From Saksenaea vasiformis B4078 (taxonomy: Eukaryota > Mucoromycota > Mucoromycetes > Mucorales > Saksenaeaceae), in NCBI GenBank assembly GCA_000697055.1, contig JNDT01002290.1, positions 1 to 54,700 on the forward strand: DNA of 54,700 nucleotides, read 5' to 3'. Within the stretch, counting starts at the first letter, position 1. Every line of letters starts with the position of its first letter. The notes under the pieces are model-generated. The model was not told the DNA's origin. It made no database searches and worked only from the letters and a program-made list of their open reading frames with translations. The translations under genes and the position numbers were made by a program. Positions 10,906 through 22,293 of this stretch are shown here, in pieces.

Positions 10906-11489
10906 TGGGGGAGATGGCAAGGTTGGGAAAACGAAACCGGTAGGAGTGTATCAGAACTACAAAGGTAAATAATTTAACCGAAGTACTATGACGTTTTGGG
11001 TGGTCTGGCCACCCGGTTTGACCATGCACACACACTCTCTCTCCAGAATGATGTGGCTTTTAGCTATTACCGAGTGTTCTTCTCCAAAGTGTCTTGTTCA
11101 GCTGGGATCTGGCAGTAGCCATGCTGTTCCAGATATTTGGCAAAGCAAACGGGATCGCTGGATTTGGCGAAAATTGGTGCAACGTAGAATTATGGAACAC
11201 TGGATTTGGACTATGTATTTGCCTTAACTAGATGTCCTTTTATGTTCAAGCCGAATGGACTTAGCGCTGGAAAGAGATGCGCATCTTTGCGCCGCGAAGC
11301 GGTCCGGTTTGCGTTAATCCAAATAGATCGCATGGGCGGTCTCAGGATCGCATTGGGATATCCATTGTATTCAGTGCCGGGTTTGTCAGCATTCTTTCAA
11401 AGCAGTAGAATATCTCAATATAAGGAGAGGTCCCATCCAAAATGATCCGTAATTAATACATGTATGGATTTCTTTCTTTTTTTGACTCT

Positions 11490-12065
11490 ATTTTTTTTTG
11501 GACATCCCTTATGGGGGATGTCAGTTCTTCTTCATCATATACATAGAATCATTCATGTCTTTTGGCGTATCGCCTAGCCTGCATGACCTCTACCCCGAAC
11601 TGTCCTGGCTGCTGTGTAGTGCCTTGTTCACCACTAGGTAAGCAAGAACTATCGCGCACCGCATTATCCAAATTCCACAACGAAACCTCGCCAGACGTTT
11701 GCAGCGCTTCAAGTCCTCCGCACGGCGTACTCTCTTCTGGCCATCGTCACCAGATATCCCTTACGCTGGCATCACAGGACTTAGTTGGGGGGCTTGACTC
11801 AGGCCTGTAAGCCTGATAACCACTCGGAGGTAAGTAAACTGACATCAAAACATCTTACCATTTACTAATCGTGAATGATTTTTTATGCCGATCAAATAAA
11901 CTATGCGCCAATCTGAGGACCAAGTTAATGTAAGTACAGTATTATTTTGTCGCCAATTCGTGAACTAATGACCGGATAATTAATTTTTTCCTTAGGGCAA
12001 ACTCGGTACTTCATGGATGCATCATTTATTTACAATAGCGTAAAAGTCGTTCAATAAGCAGTAAG
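11490..12065 (+). repeat. Dispersed repeat, copy 1
   Basis: Shares with 21325-21557 the order GGATGTC.GTTCTTC..ATCATTCATGTCT, TAGCCTGC.TGACCTCT, TTCTGGCTG..GTGTAG..CCTTGTTCACCA, TTGTCGCCAATTC, and an end CAATAAGCAGTAA. The last part is also at 48925-49000. Copy 1 carries extra sequence in the middle. It has no coding potential, so a non-autonomous mobile element is likely. Confidence 0.6.
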
Positions 12066-12184
12066 TCATCAGCACTTCTCAACGTAACTTTCAATTGCTT
12101 GCTATCTTCGGATCCAATCGTCACACAAAATTACGGCTTTATGCGGGTCAGTTTGGCAACTGTTTATTGAATGTTTTTTACGCT
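12037..12184. repeat. Short inverted repeat pair, GCGTAAAA..TTCAATAAACAG type
   Basis: AGCGTAAAAGTCGTTCAATAAGCAG at 12037 is mirrored at 12160-12184 by CTGTTTATTGAATGTTTTTTACGCT. The same word is at 34485-34510. The 148-bp interval may be a tiny TIR element. Confidence 0.5.
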
Positions 12185-13333
12185 ACTCTAAGTAAATCTT
12201 GCGTCTCTGAAGAGCCAAGTTTGCACTAAAGAAGTAATCAATATGCGTTCATTAGTACATCAATTTCACGCCAGAAGCTTAATCAACATACATGAATTTG
12301 ATCTCTCCAGTGACCGCAAAATTTATTCGAGCAGCATAAAAATAATCCATGATTAGTGAATGAAAGATGCTTTGATGTCTTTTACTTAACTCCCCGAAGG
12401 GGTATTCCTGTGGTAACACGGGGACCCAAACCCGCACTGAACTGGTGGGGACGGGTGGAGTGGCCAATTGTTGACGGTCTCCAGAGGACTTGAAGCGATC
12501 CAACGTCTCTCGATCTATAACGAGAAAATGAGGGATGCTGAGTGTAACAACATTTGCTTTACTTCTCATGTGTAAATCAAATAATAAAGACCGTATCCCA
12601 TTAGATATGGTTTCGTTCCACCTCTGGATACCGTCACCGCTTCCATCCTCGTCGATTGGTACTAATAACGTTATCCACCAGTGATTCTGCGATTATTAAC
12701 GCTCTTTGATAGAGCAGTCTACATAACTCATTGGCCTAATTATCCCAAGTAGACAATGAATTGTGGAGGCTCAGCGACCTGACACTGAGACCTCATTGAT
12801 TCCTGCGCCTGAATCCCGAGGAGCAACTTTGGTAAGTGAATTTAAATCACTGAGTATCTAGCTGCTGTATCTTGTTCGCAAGCTGGCTCATACAACAGAG
12901 ACTGCAAAGAACTCACGGGAAATGTGGATACCCCGATATCGGTTCGGACTCTGAGAACGTTATGTACAGCTTTCCTGCCATCTTACGGTAGACACGTTGC
13001 TCAAAGAAGCGCGTATCACCATAAATAGTATGATATTAAGAGCAAACAGTTACCGATCTTGCCATGGTTCACTCATTTTGCGGCTATTTCCCTAGGTTCA
13101 TCTATCGGAATATTTATTACAGTCGATCCCCTCCCTGCTATCTTTTTATGCCGGGCGTCATCTATCAAGGCGCGTTTTCTGTGCTGAGCTTCACGCAGTC
13201 GGTGCACCATGGGCCTCGGTGCACCCTTTTTCGGAGCACTCCCGATGATGGATAATTGTGACTTCGATATGGCAGACTGAAAGCAAAACCTTTCCACAAA
13301 ACAAGATCCACACCAGTTTTCTTTACACAGATC

Positions 13334-14079
13334 ATGAGACTTCCATCGGCAGACGAACTTGAGCAACTCGAAGACATTGGTACGCTGGCATATTGTCAAA
13401 TATACTGTTTTATTCACCGAAATTTGCAGAGAAGCAGTGGGCCGTGAAGGCAAGTAACCATGCGAAAGGTAACCTTTCACCGTTAAAGCTTGACGCATAG
13501 ACTTATTCATTTTTGTAGAATTGAAACGACCTTAACCTTTGTTTGCAGGCCATGCATCATGCAGAGACATATTTCAAGCTCATTTCATCTTTCGACGCCT
13601 CAAAACTTCGTTTAACAAAGTAAATTATCGATCGGGTTGAAACCGAGAACAATGCTTACAATTCTGTCCTTTTGAATGACAGCATCGATGATGAGATTTT
13701 GAAGGATTTCGAAGAAAACTTCCCAGAAATCGATGTGTTGCACTTGGACGAAAACCATTTCAAGTCCCCTGAAGCCAAAGAAAAATGGCGCAAGTGGATC
13801 AACAAATACGAGAAGCGTGTGAACGAGTTCAACTTTGGTTCTTTGATCCGTATTGATGCCAGAGATGACTATACAGAACAAAACACGATGTTCGGTAAGT
13901 TAGCCAACGCAGCCAGCTATTATTTTTACTAAGTCACGGTATTCATAGGTGTTCGCATGCAGGTACATGAGTAATCTGTCACACTAATGCGTTATGTAAT
14001 AACCCTTATTCCGTAGTTCTATGCTGTTGAAATTGCTCGAAACAAGAAAGGATTGAACGAAGCTGTGCGCAAGCAATAG
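13334..14079 (+). CDS. PBDC1: PBDC1 homologue (yeast YPL225W family)
   Basis: PBDC1/YPL225W is a conserved small cytosolic protein; the yeast and animal members are linked to translation elongation factor biogenesis, and the Pfam name (polysaccharide biosynthesis) is misleading. Six exons: 13334-13379, 13430-13449, 13549-13619, 13683-13894, 13949-13962, 14017-14079, which give 141 residues, the length of the yeast protein. Conserved stretches are LEDIEKQWAVKAMHHAETY, EKWRKWINKYEKRVNEFNFG and QFYAVEIARNKKGLNEAV. Exon 2 is only 20 nt and is followed by a GC-AG intron (AAG|GCAAGT). Exon 5 is 14 nt. The start is the first ATG that joins in frame to the conserved LEDIEKQ segment; it is a prediction. 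Confidence 0.9.
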
Positions 14080-14259
14080 AGATGTAGAGTGGCAAACTAT
14101 AAGCAGAAAAGTACATACATAAAGTGGCATTAATGTCAACACGAACTACGTGAGGTGGATGGTGGAGATAAAGCATGATATTCCAATATGTTTTATGGTA
14201 TTTACAATACTTTTCATGGAATGTTATAGTTGTATTGTATGTGCACCAATATTAACAAG

Positions 14260-14898
14260 TTACTTGGGACGCGCAGTGCGATGAGTTGCGTTTGGTTTCC
14301 TCGATCGCCGTATCAAGATGGCATTCCCAATAATCTCAAAATGTCTTTAGTTGCAGCACTAATTCGGATAGGAATATCTTACCAGTCCAAGAATGACCGC
14401 ACAACCTATAGCAATCCCGGCGATTGGTGCTAAAGGCACGTCTGCATCGCGAACGTATTGATTTGTTCCTGATTTGGTTGTAGGTGTGGGCAAGGATGTG
14501 GTAGTAGGAGCCATAGGGATAATAGTCGACTGTGCCGCTATCATCTCGACTGGACCAACTTGAGATGTCGGATTCTCACCCTGTCCATTGGTATAAACAC
14601 GGACATAATAGTCAGTGCGCGGAGGGACTTCCTTTGGGATATTCTGACTTTTCAGTCTTATATCAGATAATGGGATATTGAGATCTAGCGCAATCCATGT
14701 ATCCGGGTCCATATTGTTATACCCTGGAAGTAGGTAAAAGTCGCCCATTGTTTCGTTTGCGTCCACTGTCCAGTCCAGATTGATTGGTTTGCCCGCTCGA
14801 TGGATCGTGTCGCATATATTACATAGCAATGTAATAGCGCAAACATACGGCGAAAAGGCGTAGATAATTAGTAGCAATGGTAAAAGCTCTTCCAACAT
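14260..14898 (-). CDS. Kre9/KNH-type secreted membrane protein, paralogue 1
   Basis: Two exons, 14898-14383 and 14334-14260, encode 196 residues. A signal peptide (LLPLLLIIYAFSPYVCA) is followed by an N-terminal Kre9/KNH-like Ig-fold domain (HRAGKPINLDWTVD...PRTDYYVRVY...VGPVEMIA, about 30-125), a Thr/Pro-rich stalk (TTTSLPTPTTKS) and a transmembrane helix (APIAGIAIGCAVILGL). The intron falls inside the helix. The second exon ends in a short basic tail (IRRSRKPNATHRTARPK). Proteins of this kind sit at the fungal cell surface; Kre9 itself is needed for beta-1,6-glucan assembly, but that role is not shown here. It is one of three paralogues within 3.5 kb. Confidence 0.8.
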
Positions 14899-15764
14899 TA
14901 CGGTAAAATGTTGATGACAGAAAGCAGAAATGGTGCCTGACTGGCTTTTTGTCCTATCTTGAAGGAAAATTCTGAGATGCCTTGCAAAACGCTATTTTTG
15001 CAGTTACATGTCATGCGGTTGCACTAATGTGCAACCACCCCAGAGTGCTGTTCATTGAACATCAGTTTCACAAAGATCATGACGATTGAGGAAAGAGACT
15101 TCCTGTATGGATTGTTGACTTTGTCTCTCATTCCTTAAAATGAAGTTCCCTCAAAGCGGCTTTAACGTCATGCTCACAAAACCCAACCAAAGCGTGTAAA
15201 ATGGAGTTACTTTCTGTTGGTGTTAGAGCCATGGATAACAGTGACCTCAATATGTAGGGCGGAATGGATTAGTTGATGTCGCACAGGTGTTCCTTCGCCC
15301 TATTTGTGCGACATAGGCGTATGCAGACTTCAAGGTTAAAAGTCACTACGAATCTTGATGATCATCTTGGAAAACAAAAAAGCAAATGGCTTCTGAAACA
15401 CATAGCTTAGCTGTTGATGTTCTCATAGTAATAATAACTTGTGAGGCTGGACCGGTAGCCAAAATAATAATCAAAATAAAACGCTCATAGCTATCATCCC
15501 GCCACCTTTGTATATCCTGACGTTCAACCTCTCTGTATTGCGAATGGACTTAGTGCTTAACCGTTCTTTCAAACCATATTGCTATTTGACGCCTGATATT
15601 GCATCACCTTACCTACCGTAGCATACTGACCGTCAACGTTCGACGTTGGGTGCGAACTGTTCACATCGAGAGGATCAGCGTCAAAACGCGGAGAGTAAAA
15701 TGCAGCATTGCATGCCACATCGTAGTTGTACGTGTGCAAGCAACCTCTTTTTCTTCTTTTTTTT
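14899..15764. promoter_or_regulatory. Shared upstream region of two divergent Kre9-like genes
   Basis: About 870 bp separate paralogue 1 (minus) and paralogue 2 (plus), so it must hold both promoters. No clear TATA box or known site was fixed. No gene is seen in it. Confidence 0.5.
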
Positions 15765-16405
15765 ATGTTAAATCGTGTTATAATATTTTTCACCTTCCAT
15801 GCACTTTTATATTCTGCTCGTGGAGTCATCGTCACAAGCGTCTTTACCGGTGCGATTTTACGTGCAGGTTCAGATATAACTGTGACCTGGGATCAGTTGC
15901 CATTTAACATAGATGTCGACGTTGCCATAATACCGAACTATGGGCGACAAAACAAAACTCAATATACTCATTGCGGAAATTACGATACTATTTTTTTATA
16001 TTATAGATGGAAGCCGTTTACATTATGCAAAGATATTCCTCCTGGCAAAGACTACTATCTACTCGTCGGTGTCAACACGGCCCTAGGATACGTGTCTAAT
16101 ACTACGGGCCCATTCAAGATCATAGCACAGAATTCAACCTCTACAACGTTCGTGCCTCCTGCAGCGACAACAACTTCGATAGCAAAGACACCACCGAGTT
16201 CCGCTTCATCGTCTATCAAATCGACGAGTACAACTGTAAGGCCCGAAAGCAGTCATCGTCAATCACTGCCACTGGGATATATCGCGGGAATCTCTTTGGG
16301 CTGTGTAACGATCGTTGGGCTGGTAATGCATAGCTTGGGATTTACAAAAGCCACGACGCTGATATGTGATTTAAGGTTATTGGAAGTGCTATCGTATTGC
16401 TGTGA
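15765..16405 (+). CDS. Kre9/KNH-type secreted protein, paralogue 2 (no cytosolic tail)
   Basis: Exons 15765-16322 and 16376-16405 give 195 residues. The ATG at 15765 begins a good signal peptide (MLNRVIIFFTFHALLYSARG); the frame upstream of it has only a TTG. The Kre9-like domain (LRAGSDITVTWDQLPF ... GKDYYLLVGVNTALG ... TGPFKIIA) is followed by a Ser/Thr-rich stalk and a C-terminal hydrophobic helix (GYIAGISLGCVTIVGL). The intron is at the same place as in the other two paralogues, but exon 2 is only nine codons (VIGSAIVLL then TGA). The mature end is therefore a bare hydrophobic segment, which resembles a GPI-anchor signal more than a membrane span with a tail. Confidence 0.78.
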
Positions 16406-16848
16406 AGACAGAAGGAAATGTTATGGGCAAGCTTCTTCTTCCTTTTTTTTTTTTTTTTTTTTTGCATAATGTCATGCATTAAACAGTAGACACTAAATAG
16501 TCAGATGCGAACTCCACAACTTGCACGAGCGGTGTTAGTAATATAGAGACTAAACGCGCTACGATTGTTTAGTAGCTAGCAAGGATTGAACCGCTTGGCA
16601 TATATGGAGCCAGGTGCCGGCGGTCTTTACTGTACACTAGTCATATTCTGTATCAATAAGATTCGTGCGCGAGCCGATGAACCAGCTAGATCGTCAGCTT
16701 CAGATCTCCTTTCAAGGTGGCAAAGCATTCACTGTATCAGACTATTTAATTATGCTATGAGGACAAATTGATACTTCAAATAACGAAGAGATTAAGTTTG
16801 TAAAGGGTAAATCATATGCTCCATCAATCACTAGCGCATTGGTGCGGA
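16406..16848. other. Intergenic, no gene seen
   Basis: Lies between convergent paralogues 2 and 3. It includes a poly-T run at 16443-16462. Nothing else is recognised. Confidence 0.5.
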
Positions 16849-17766
16849 CTATTTCTTGTTGGATGATCGTTCCTGTACCACAACTCCAGAGTTCGCGCTG
16901 GAAGAACAAACTGTAACTTCAGCGGATCTGTCATGATGAGCATCTGGAGAACCGTTTTCACAATCACGGATGTCTGAGAGCTGGGACTCGTACTGATTCG
17001 GGGACTGAAGTTGAAATTCATTGGCTCGCTGCAATGTATGCTCATGTGGCGCATAAATAATATGACCTCGCTTGCCTTCCATATATGCATTCCTCCTTTC
17101 TACGATACTGCCATTGGGCTTGATATGGATTGAGGGCCCTGCTAGATTGGATTTCTTTCGTTTCCATAATCTTCCTATCCAAGCAGTAGCCCCGATAACC
17201 TTAAGTATTGTTAGCGTTACCATTGTGCGAGCCTGACATGTTACCAGTCCTAGAACCACTATGCAGCCTGCAACGATACCAGCAATTGGACCCCCGGGAA
17301 ATGATGAGCTGCGTATGCCTGGGTCGGTTGCGTGGGATTTTGCTGAGTCGGTTGATGATGAAGAAGTGGCTGCAGTAGCAGTAGCCAGGAAAGTGGTCGA
17401 CGTCGAGTTTGCTGCAATCACTGTAAAAGGACCTATTGAGTCAAACGTGAAGTAGGGTTTCATCGTTCGAACAATGAGATAGTAGTCATGATACGGTACG
17501 GCTTCTGGAGGTAACGTCAATATAGTTGAGTTGTCAAACGTATTAGCCCGTGTAGGGAGTATTATCCAGTCTAGCAAGCTTGACATGGTAGACCCCCGTG
17601 CTAGGAAGAATGTCATGTCTAGAAAACAAGGTACGTCTGTCCATGCCACTGGGATTTCTGCGCCTACTCGGAAAACCGAGTTTTGCAAAGCAGACGTAAT
17701 GGTAATAGCATCGACGTGGAATGAGAGTATATAAAAAAGAAACGGAAGAAGTATACTTTTTGACAT
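16849..17766 (-). CDS. Kre9/KNH-type secreted membrane protein, paralogue 3 (long cytosolic tail)
   Basis: Exons 17766-17245 and 17199-16849 give 290 residues. It has a signal peptide (MSKSILLPFLFYILSFHVDA), a Kre9-like domain (FRVGAEIPVAWTDVP ... YHDYYLIVRTMKPYF ... IGPFTVIAANSTSTTF), a Ser/Thr/Ala-rich stalk, a transmembrane helix (GPIAGIVAGCIVVLGL) and a roughly 100-residue cytosolic tail that starts basic (RLWKRKK) and contains a Tyr/Gln-rich part. The predicted 45-nt intron keeps the frame if retained (305 residues, lengthening the helix). The intron position matches the two paralogues, which supports splicing. A surface sensor or adhesin role is possible but is inference. Confidence 0.8.
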   Translation of the reverse strand: MSKSILLPFLFYILSFHVDAITITSALQNSVFRVGAEIPVAWTDVPCFLDMTFFLARGSTMSSLLDWIILPTRANTFDNSTILTLPPEAVPYHDYYLIVRTMKPYFTFDSIGPFTVIAANSTSTTFLATATAATSSSSTDSAKSHATDPGIRSSSFPGGPIAGIVAGCIVVLGLVTCQARTMVTLTILKVIGATAWIGRLWKRKKSNLAGPSIHIKPNGSIVERRNAYMEGKRGHIIYAPHEHTLQRANEFQLQSPNQYESQLSDIRDCENGSPDAHHDRSAEVTVCSSSANSGVVVQERSSNKK

Positions 17767-18616
17767 AAGAAAGAAAAAAGGTGAGGAAGCTCATTTCGTA
17801 CTTTTTCGCAGATAATGATCCGACTTGGTGGCACAGAAAACTTCAGCTCTTGCAGGCGCTCTGAGACGCATTCATATGCTTAAAATTCTAGATGCAGGTT
17901 GCGATATCTTCCGTGGCGTCCGCCCAACTTTCTTCTCTTCCTTGGCTAATCTGCAGCCTCCACGTAAAAACCAGTCTGACCAGTTTTGCCCTTGCGCAAA
18001 GTCTCGCAGCTTTGAACAAACATCTTCAATTACTTTGCTTCCTTTAAAAATAAGTGGTGATGATTTTTCGGCCGGCGATCAACAGTGAGGAGAAGCGGTA
18101 GACCTGTATTAGGGTGTTCATGACAACTTCCTTTTTCTTTATTTGAAGCTATCAGCCAAAAATCTCTTTATGTTCAATTCCATACATATACAAGATTATT
18201 CGTATCTTTTTCTCTATCGTTTAGTCTGCATGAAATCCGTTCCGAAGGATCTCAGCTGTGGGCGTAAGTTACACTCGGTTGTCAAGTATGTCTCCACGCT
18301 CAGCATCTCTCAACTTCCTAATACGCAGAGTTTGATCAGCGCCTCCAATGTTTGCAAGTAGACAATTCATAATTTTCTTCCTGCAGGCATTGATGCAGTT
18401 TTCTCTATATACTGTAATGGAGCGGTAAAGTGCTGTACCACCATCGATCGGCAATAAAAATGATATATATATAACCGTCTTTCGTGTATGAAACCCCATT
18501 ACCTACCACAAAGAAAAATATCGACAAATGGGAACAGTTTGGAATTCGGCAACATATACATTTGATAACATTAAAAATTATACCGCATCTTTTCCTTTAC
18601 ATATAGTCGAACTACA
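17767..18616. other. Intergenic, no gene accepted
   Basis: Separates paralogue 3 (minus, start at 17766) from the Rho gene end. An open frame at 17825-18088 (+) has no recognisable family. The left part is presumably the promoter of paralogue 3. Confidence 0.45.
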
Positions 18617-19409
18617 CTATAATATTTTGCAAAACTTTTTCTGAAGTCGCATGATACCTCCTGACACTGCCAGTTTGGTCGCTGCTGTGATCACTTCGTC
18701 CACATTTTGATTCAGCTTTGCGCTACATTCGTAATACTTTGCACCAATATCTCTACCAAGTCGTTCGCCCTGCAAACAGGTACCCATCAGTTAACTTAAA
18801 GATATCGAATACCCGTAACCTGCCTCTTCCGGAGTTACCAGCTGATGTCCAAGTGCATTCAGCTGAGCTATCCGTGTCTTGTCCTCACGTAAATCATTCT
18901 TTGTACCCACCAGTACCTTTGGAACATGCTCGCAAAAATGGTTGACCTCCGGAAGCCACTATAGGGACTTAGCTCTCTCTTTCGCTCTGCATAGATATCT
19001 TATTTCTTTACCCTGTCTACAACGTTGGCGAATGATGTGGGTTGATCAATAGCAAAGCATATCAGAATGACATCTGTTTCAGGATACGATAAAGGCCGCA
19101 ATCTATCATACTCTTCTTGTCCCGCAGTGTCCCACAACGCTAACTCCACCAGTTTTCCATTATCGAACTGGACGTTCGCAATATAGTTTTCAAATACCGT
19201 AGGGACGTAGCGCTTGAAGAAAATAGAAGTTAGCGAAGAAGTCAAAATACCCTAGGAAGCCTTCCTACCGTAGGAAAGGTGCCCTTTTGATACACGACCA
19301 AAAGACTCGTTTTGCCGCAGTTACCGTCACCAACAACCACAAGTTTCTTTCTAATAACCTATACTGCAGTGAGACTTACGAGTGGGAATCAGCCCCGTAC
19401 CCTAGTCAT
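18617..19409 (-). CDS. Rho-family small GTPase (Rho1-like)
   Basis: Rho GTPases control actin polarity and glucan synthase at the plasma membrane. Five exons: 19409-19401, 19358-19269, 19212-19012, 18958-18824, 18769-18617, giving 195 residues, the usual length. Visible are the P-loop GDGNCGKTS (13-21), the effector segment YVPTVFENY (35-43), switch [18 protein letters not shown] (61-76), TKND near 119-122, the ECSAK guanine-binding motif, and a C-terminal CKIL box preceded by KK, predicting geranylgeranylation. Closest in feel to Rho1/RhoA. Position 16 is Asn where most Rho proteins have Ala. The first exon is only nine bases. Intron 4 uses a GC donor (GAG|GCAGGT), which restores the PEEGE motif. 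Confidence 0.92.
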
Positions 19410-22293
19410 TATGTCAGTGAATGAGGAGGTCAGAGATCCCAAAAGAAGAAGAAAAAGGAAAGAAAAGAAAAGAAAAGTAATGGGAATCAGCCCAAAATGA
19501 ACCAAAAAAAGAAAGACTTATCCGGGAGTGAAAATGAAAAACAATGCGCCATGATGTTCATCAAGGATATATACACTTATCTTCTGTTGCAATAGTCTTT
19601 GCGCAACTTTATGTTCCCACGGTCGAGCGTAGAAGATCTATAGACATTTTGGAACCGATTTCGAATCATGCTCTTTGATTTTCTCCATTTGTTTTTATTT
19701 CTTTATGACTTCAAGCAGCCAGTCATGCGTGATCACTTCGTCCCACATATCCCTTCCTTAACAGGTTAGTCGTGAAATGTACTCAGCGCCCTGTGCTCCA
19801 TCCTCAACAGTTTGACCTGGTGCGTATATCGCTGACTACCCCTGTTCAGCGACACTTGACCTGACTTTCCAGTATTCCCGGCAAAGTTCTCAGCGGTTAT
19901 AGTAGGATTCGTCGTTTTGTTTTCCGTAGTTCGATGCACCTGTGTCTCCCATACATACAGTACACGTATAGGTAACAATCAGAAAGTGCAACACTGGGAG
20001 CCGACGTAAATATCCAGTCTTCAAGTATATCCATACCACACTCGTATTAACAATCCAAGATTCTATAGCCTGCTACAGACCCGTTCTGCAAAAATCATAC
20101 ATATATCTTCAATTACAGTCAACATTGAAGGCCAAGTAGGAACAGGCATACTCACATTTGTAACCAGATATTCGGCAATAGTACATGGGTACTCTGATTT
20201 CGCTGGATGTCATGCAGATCAGGCCTTGGTAACAGCGAAATTAAACCGTACTCTCAAGCTGAAGTACAGTACTTCGTTCCTGACTTTCTGAAGGACTTGA
20301 ATTATAGATTCTAGCATTCAATAGCTATCTCTAGTAAAGTCAGATGCACGAAAACATACTGATGTCATCTCTTGCTTCTCGACTATAAAGGTTATATAAC
20401 AGTAATATTTTATTAATGTTTTTCAGGAATGGATGAACACTTAATTTATACTTGGTGGGCTTCAACGAGACACAATCATTGAACAGAAGACAGTAACATA
20501 CTCTATATTGAAAGGACTTTTACGTCATGTGGAATGAATCATCACACCTAGCCTCTGCCTGTACCTATTGTGCTTATCTCGCTGCTCCGAGTAGATCTTC
20601 CCTATCATACTTGTTGCTCTTTCTTCCCTTTCTTCCACATAGAGAATACACATTCCTTCTGACTTTGCTTTTTCCTTTCATATTACAGCAGCGTTTTATT
20701 CCCACCTTATTTCTCTGCCAGCCACAGAGCGGATATGCTTAATCAACGAGGTACTCACGATCGTTAGTCAAACGAATGGGAAGTCCGAACGTTACCGTAA
20801 GTAACTCCTGGTTCAATGAAGGGCCAAATTTACACCAAAGTAGGACCAGGACCATATGTATCAAAGCAGCACAAATATATTATTCGCGTTTGACGAATGG
20901 AGTGATATCTTGACATTAGGTTACTTCGTTGAAATAAGGTTTTAGATATTATGCTTCTCATCTTAAACGGCGGCGGGTGAGACAGGAATACACGTCCCAT
21001 AGGTCGAGTAGTTTTGCTAATACTAGACTTTGACTGAATGCTTGCATCGAGTAAATATTATGTTACGCTCATGTCGGAAGGAGTATTGTCCTGAAAAGTG
21101 ATGCGATTTTGTACCGAAGTAATTCATTCTGAATTAATCCCCGAGAATAGTTCGCGCCCAGGTAACCAGAGTCTTGCTTTGAGGTGTCTCAGTGATCTTT
21201 TCTCTTATCCCGTCGAAGGCAGTAAAAATGTCCCGAGATAAGGACGGGTTCCACTGAAAATAATCTGTATCTAAAGGCACGCACGGTTTTTTCTTTGCCT
21301 CTGTCTCTTCATCTTATGTCTCGATAAGGATGTCGGTTCTTCATCACTCTAGAGGATCATTCATGTCTCTTTATCTATCATTTAGCCTGCTTGACCTCTG
21401 TCTCAGACCGTTCTGGCTGTTGGTGTAGCCCCTTGTTCACCATCACTTAATCATCTGTTGTCGCCAATTCCTATACTAATGACTGCATATTCAATACCTC
21501 CTCTAGCGAAAACTTGGCCTTCATGAGATGCAAAATTTATTCAATAAGCAGTAATGACCCAGCTAAGCTATACAGTTTCTAATGATTTGTCGTGGAAGAT
21601 TAGTAATGTTGAGTGTGACAACATACTTACGTGATGAATAGACGTTGCACGCACAGCCGAGATGAACCGGGACCCTGTATACGTGTTCCGCCAGTGATGT
21701 AACCACCAAGAATAGAGATGAACGTGTCTCTCTTTGTAAGTATATTACTTGCGTTACGGTGTGTACGAACACAGTTATCTATCTTATTAACTTATTTCTT
21801 TTCGATCATCCATCTAATCTTTGGATTCTCAGTTTCCTACAGCTATTGCAGCCGTGCGAAAATGGGAGAAGCAGACCGGCTGACATTTTTAAATCTGACC
21901 ACAGTCGTGTAAAATCAGAGAGTTAAATGAGTGAGTATGCGACACATCCCAGGAATAACCCATCCTCGTTACCACATCGTAGTACGTTCTATTCCTATTC
22001 TTAATGATAGACGTACAATCCATAGATAAATGGTTATTAGTAATTGGGCACTCACAGTTCCCTGCAACGCCGACTTTCTTGTCTTCTAACCCATTATCCT
22101 AATAGACAGTTCCTACTGTTGATCATCTGCATCCCGACATAACAAATTCATTGCGGCTACGAAGAGAGAGAGAGGCATTGCAATGAGTTCTGGTGCAACA
22201 TGAATGACGTGATCATAGTGAAACATCATGCACGCTCTGAGTATTTAAAAACATGTTACAACGCTACTATCTCACGGTGTCATCATATCTGCA
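19410..22293. other. Long intergenic tract, no gene accepted
   Basis: About 2.9 kb of AT-rich DNA. It contains dispersed-repeat copy 2 (21325-21557). Short open frames (19766-19978, 20527-20742, 21563-21772) have no family resemblance. The last 150 bp before 22294 are the likely promoter of the next gene and include a GTATTTAAAAAC box near 22240. Confidence 0.5.
21325..21557 (+). repeat. Dispersed repeat, copy 2
   Basis: Matches 11490-12065 in a shorter, more compact form, ending TTCAATAAGCAGTAATGAC. See copy 1. Confidence 0.6.

Larger units (their letters stand above)
10906..13333. other. Intergenic tract with dispersed repeat, no gene seen
   Basis: Lies between the divergently transcribed VPS41 and the PBDC1 homologue. 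It holds one copy of a dispersed repeat (11490-12065) and a short inverted pair (12037-12062 and 12160-12184). Open frames at 10988-11445 (+) and 12279-12569 (-) match no family I know and overlap repeat-derived sequence. Confidence 0.5.

Noticed and set aside
12279..12569. 96-codon minus-strand open frame beside the dispersed repeat
   Set aside because: No family resemblance and no splice-extended continuation; the surrounding sequence is repeat-derived.
13073..13510. 145-codon minus-strand open frame
   Set aside because: Lies antisense to the first exons and introns of the PBDC1 homologue, which has strong conservation support.
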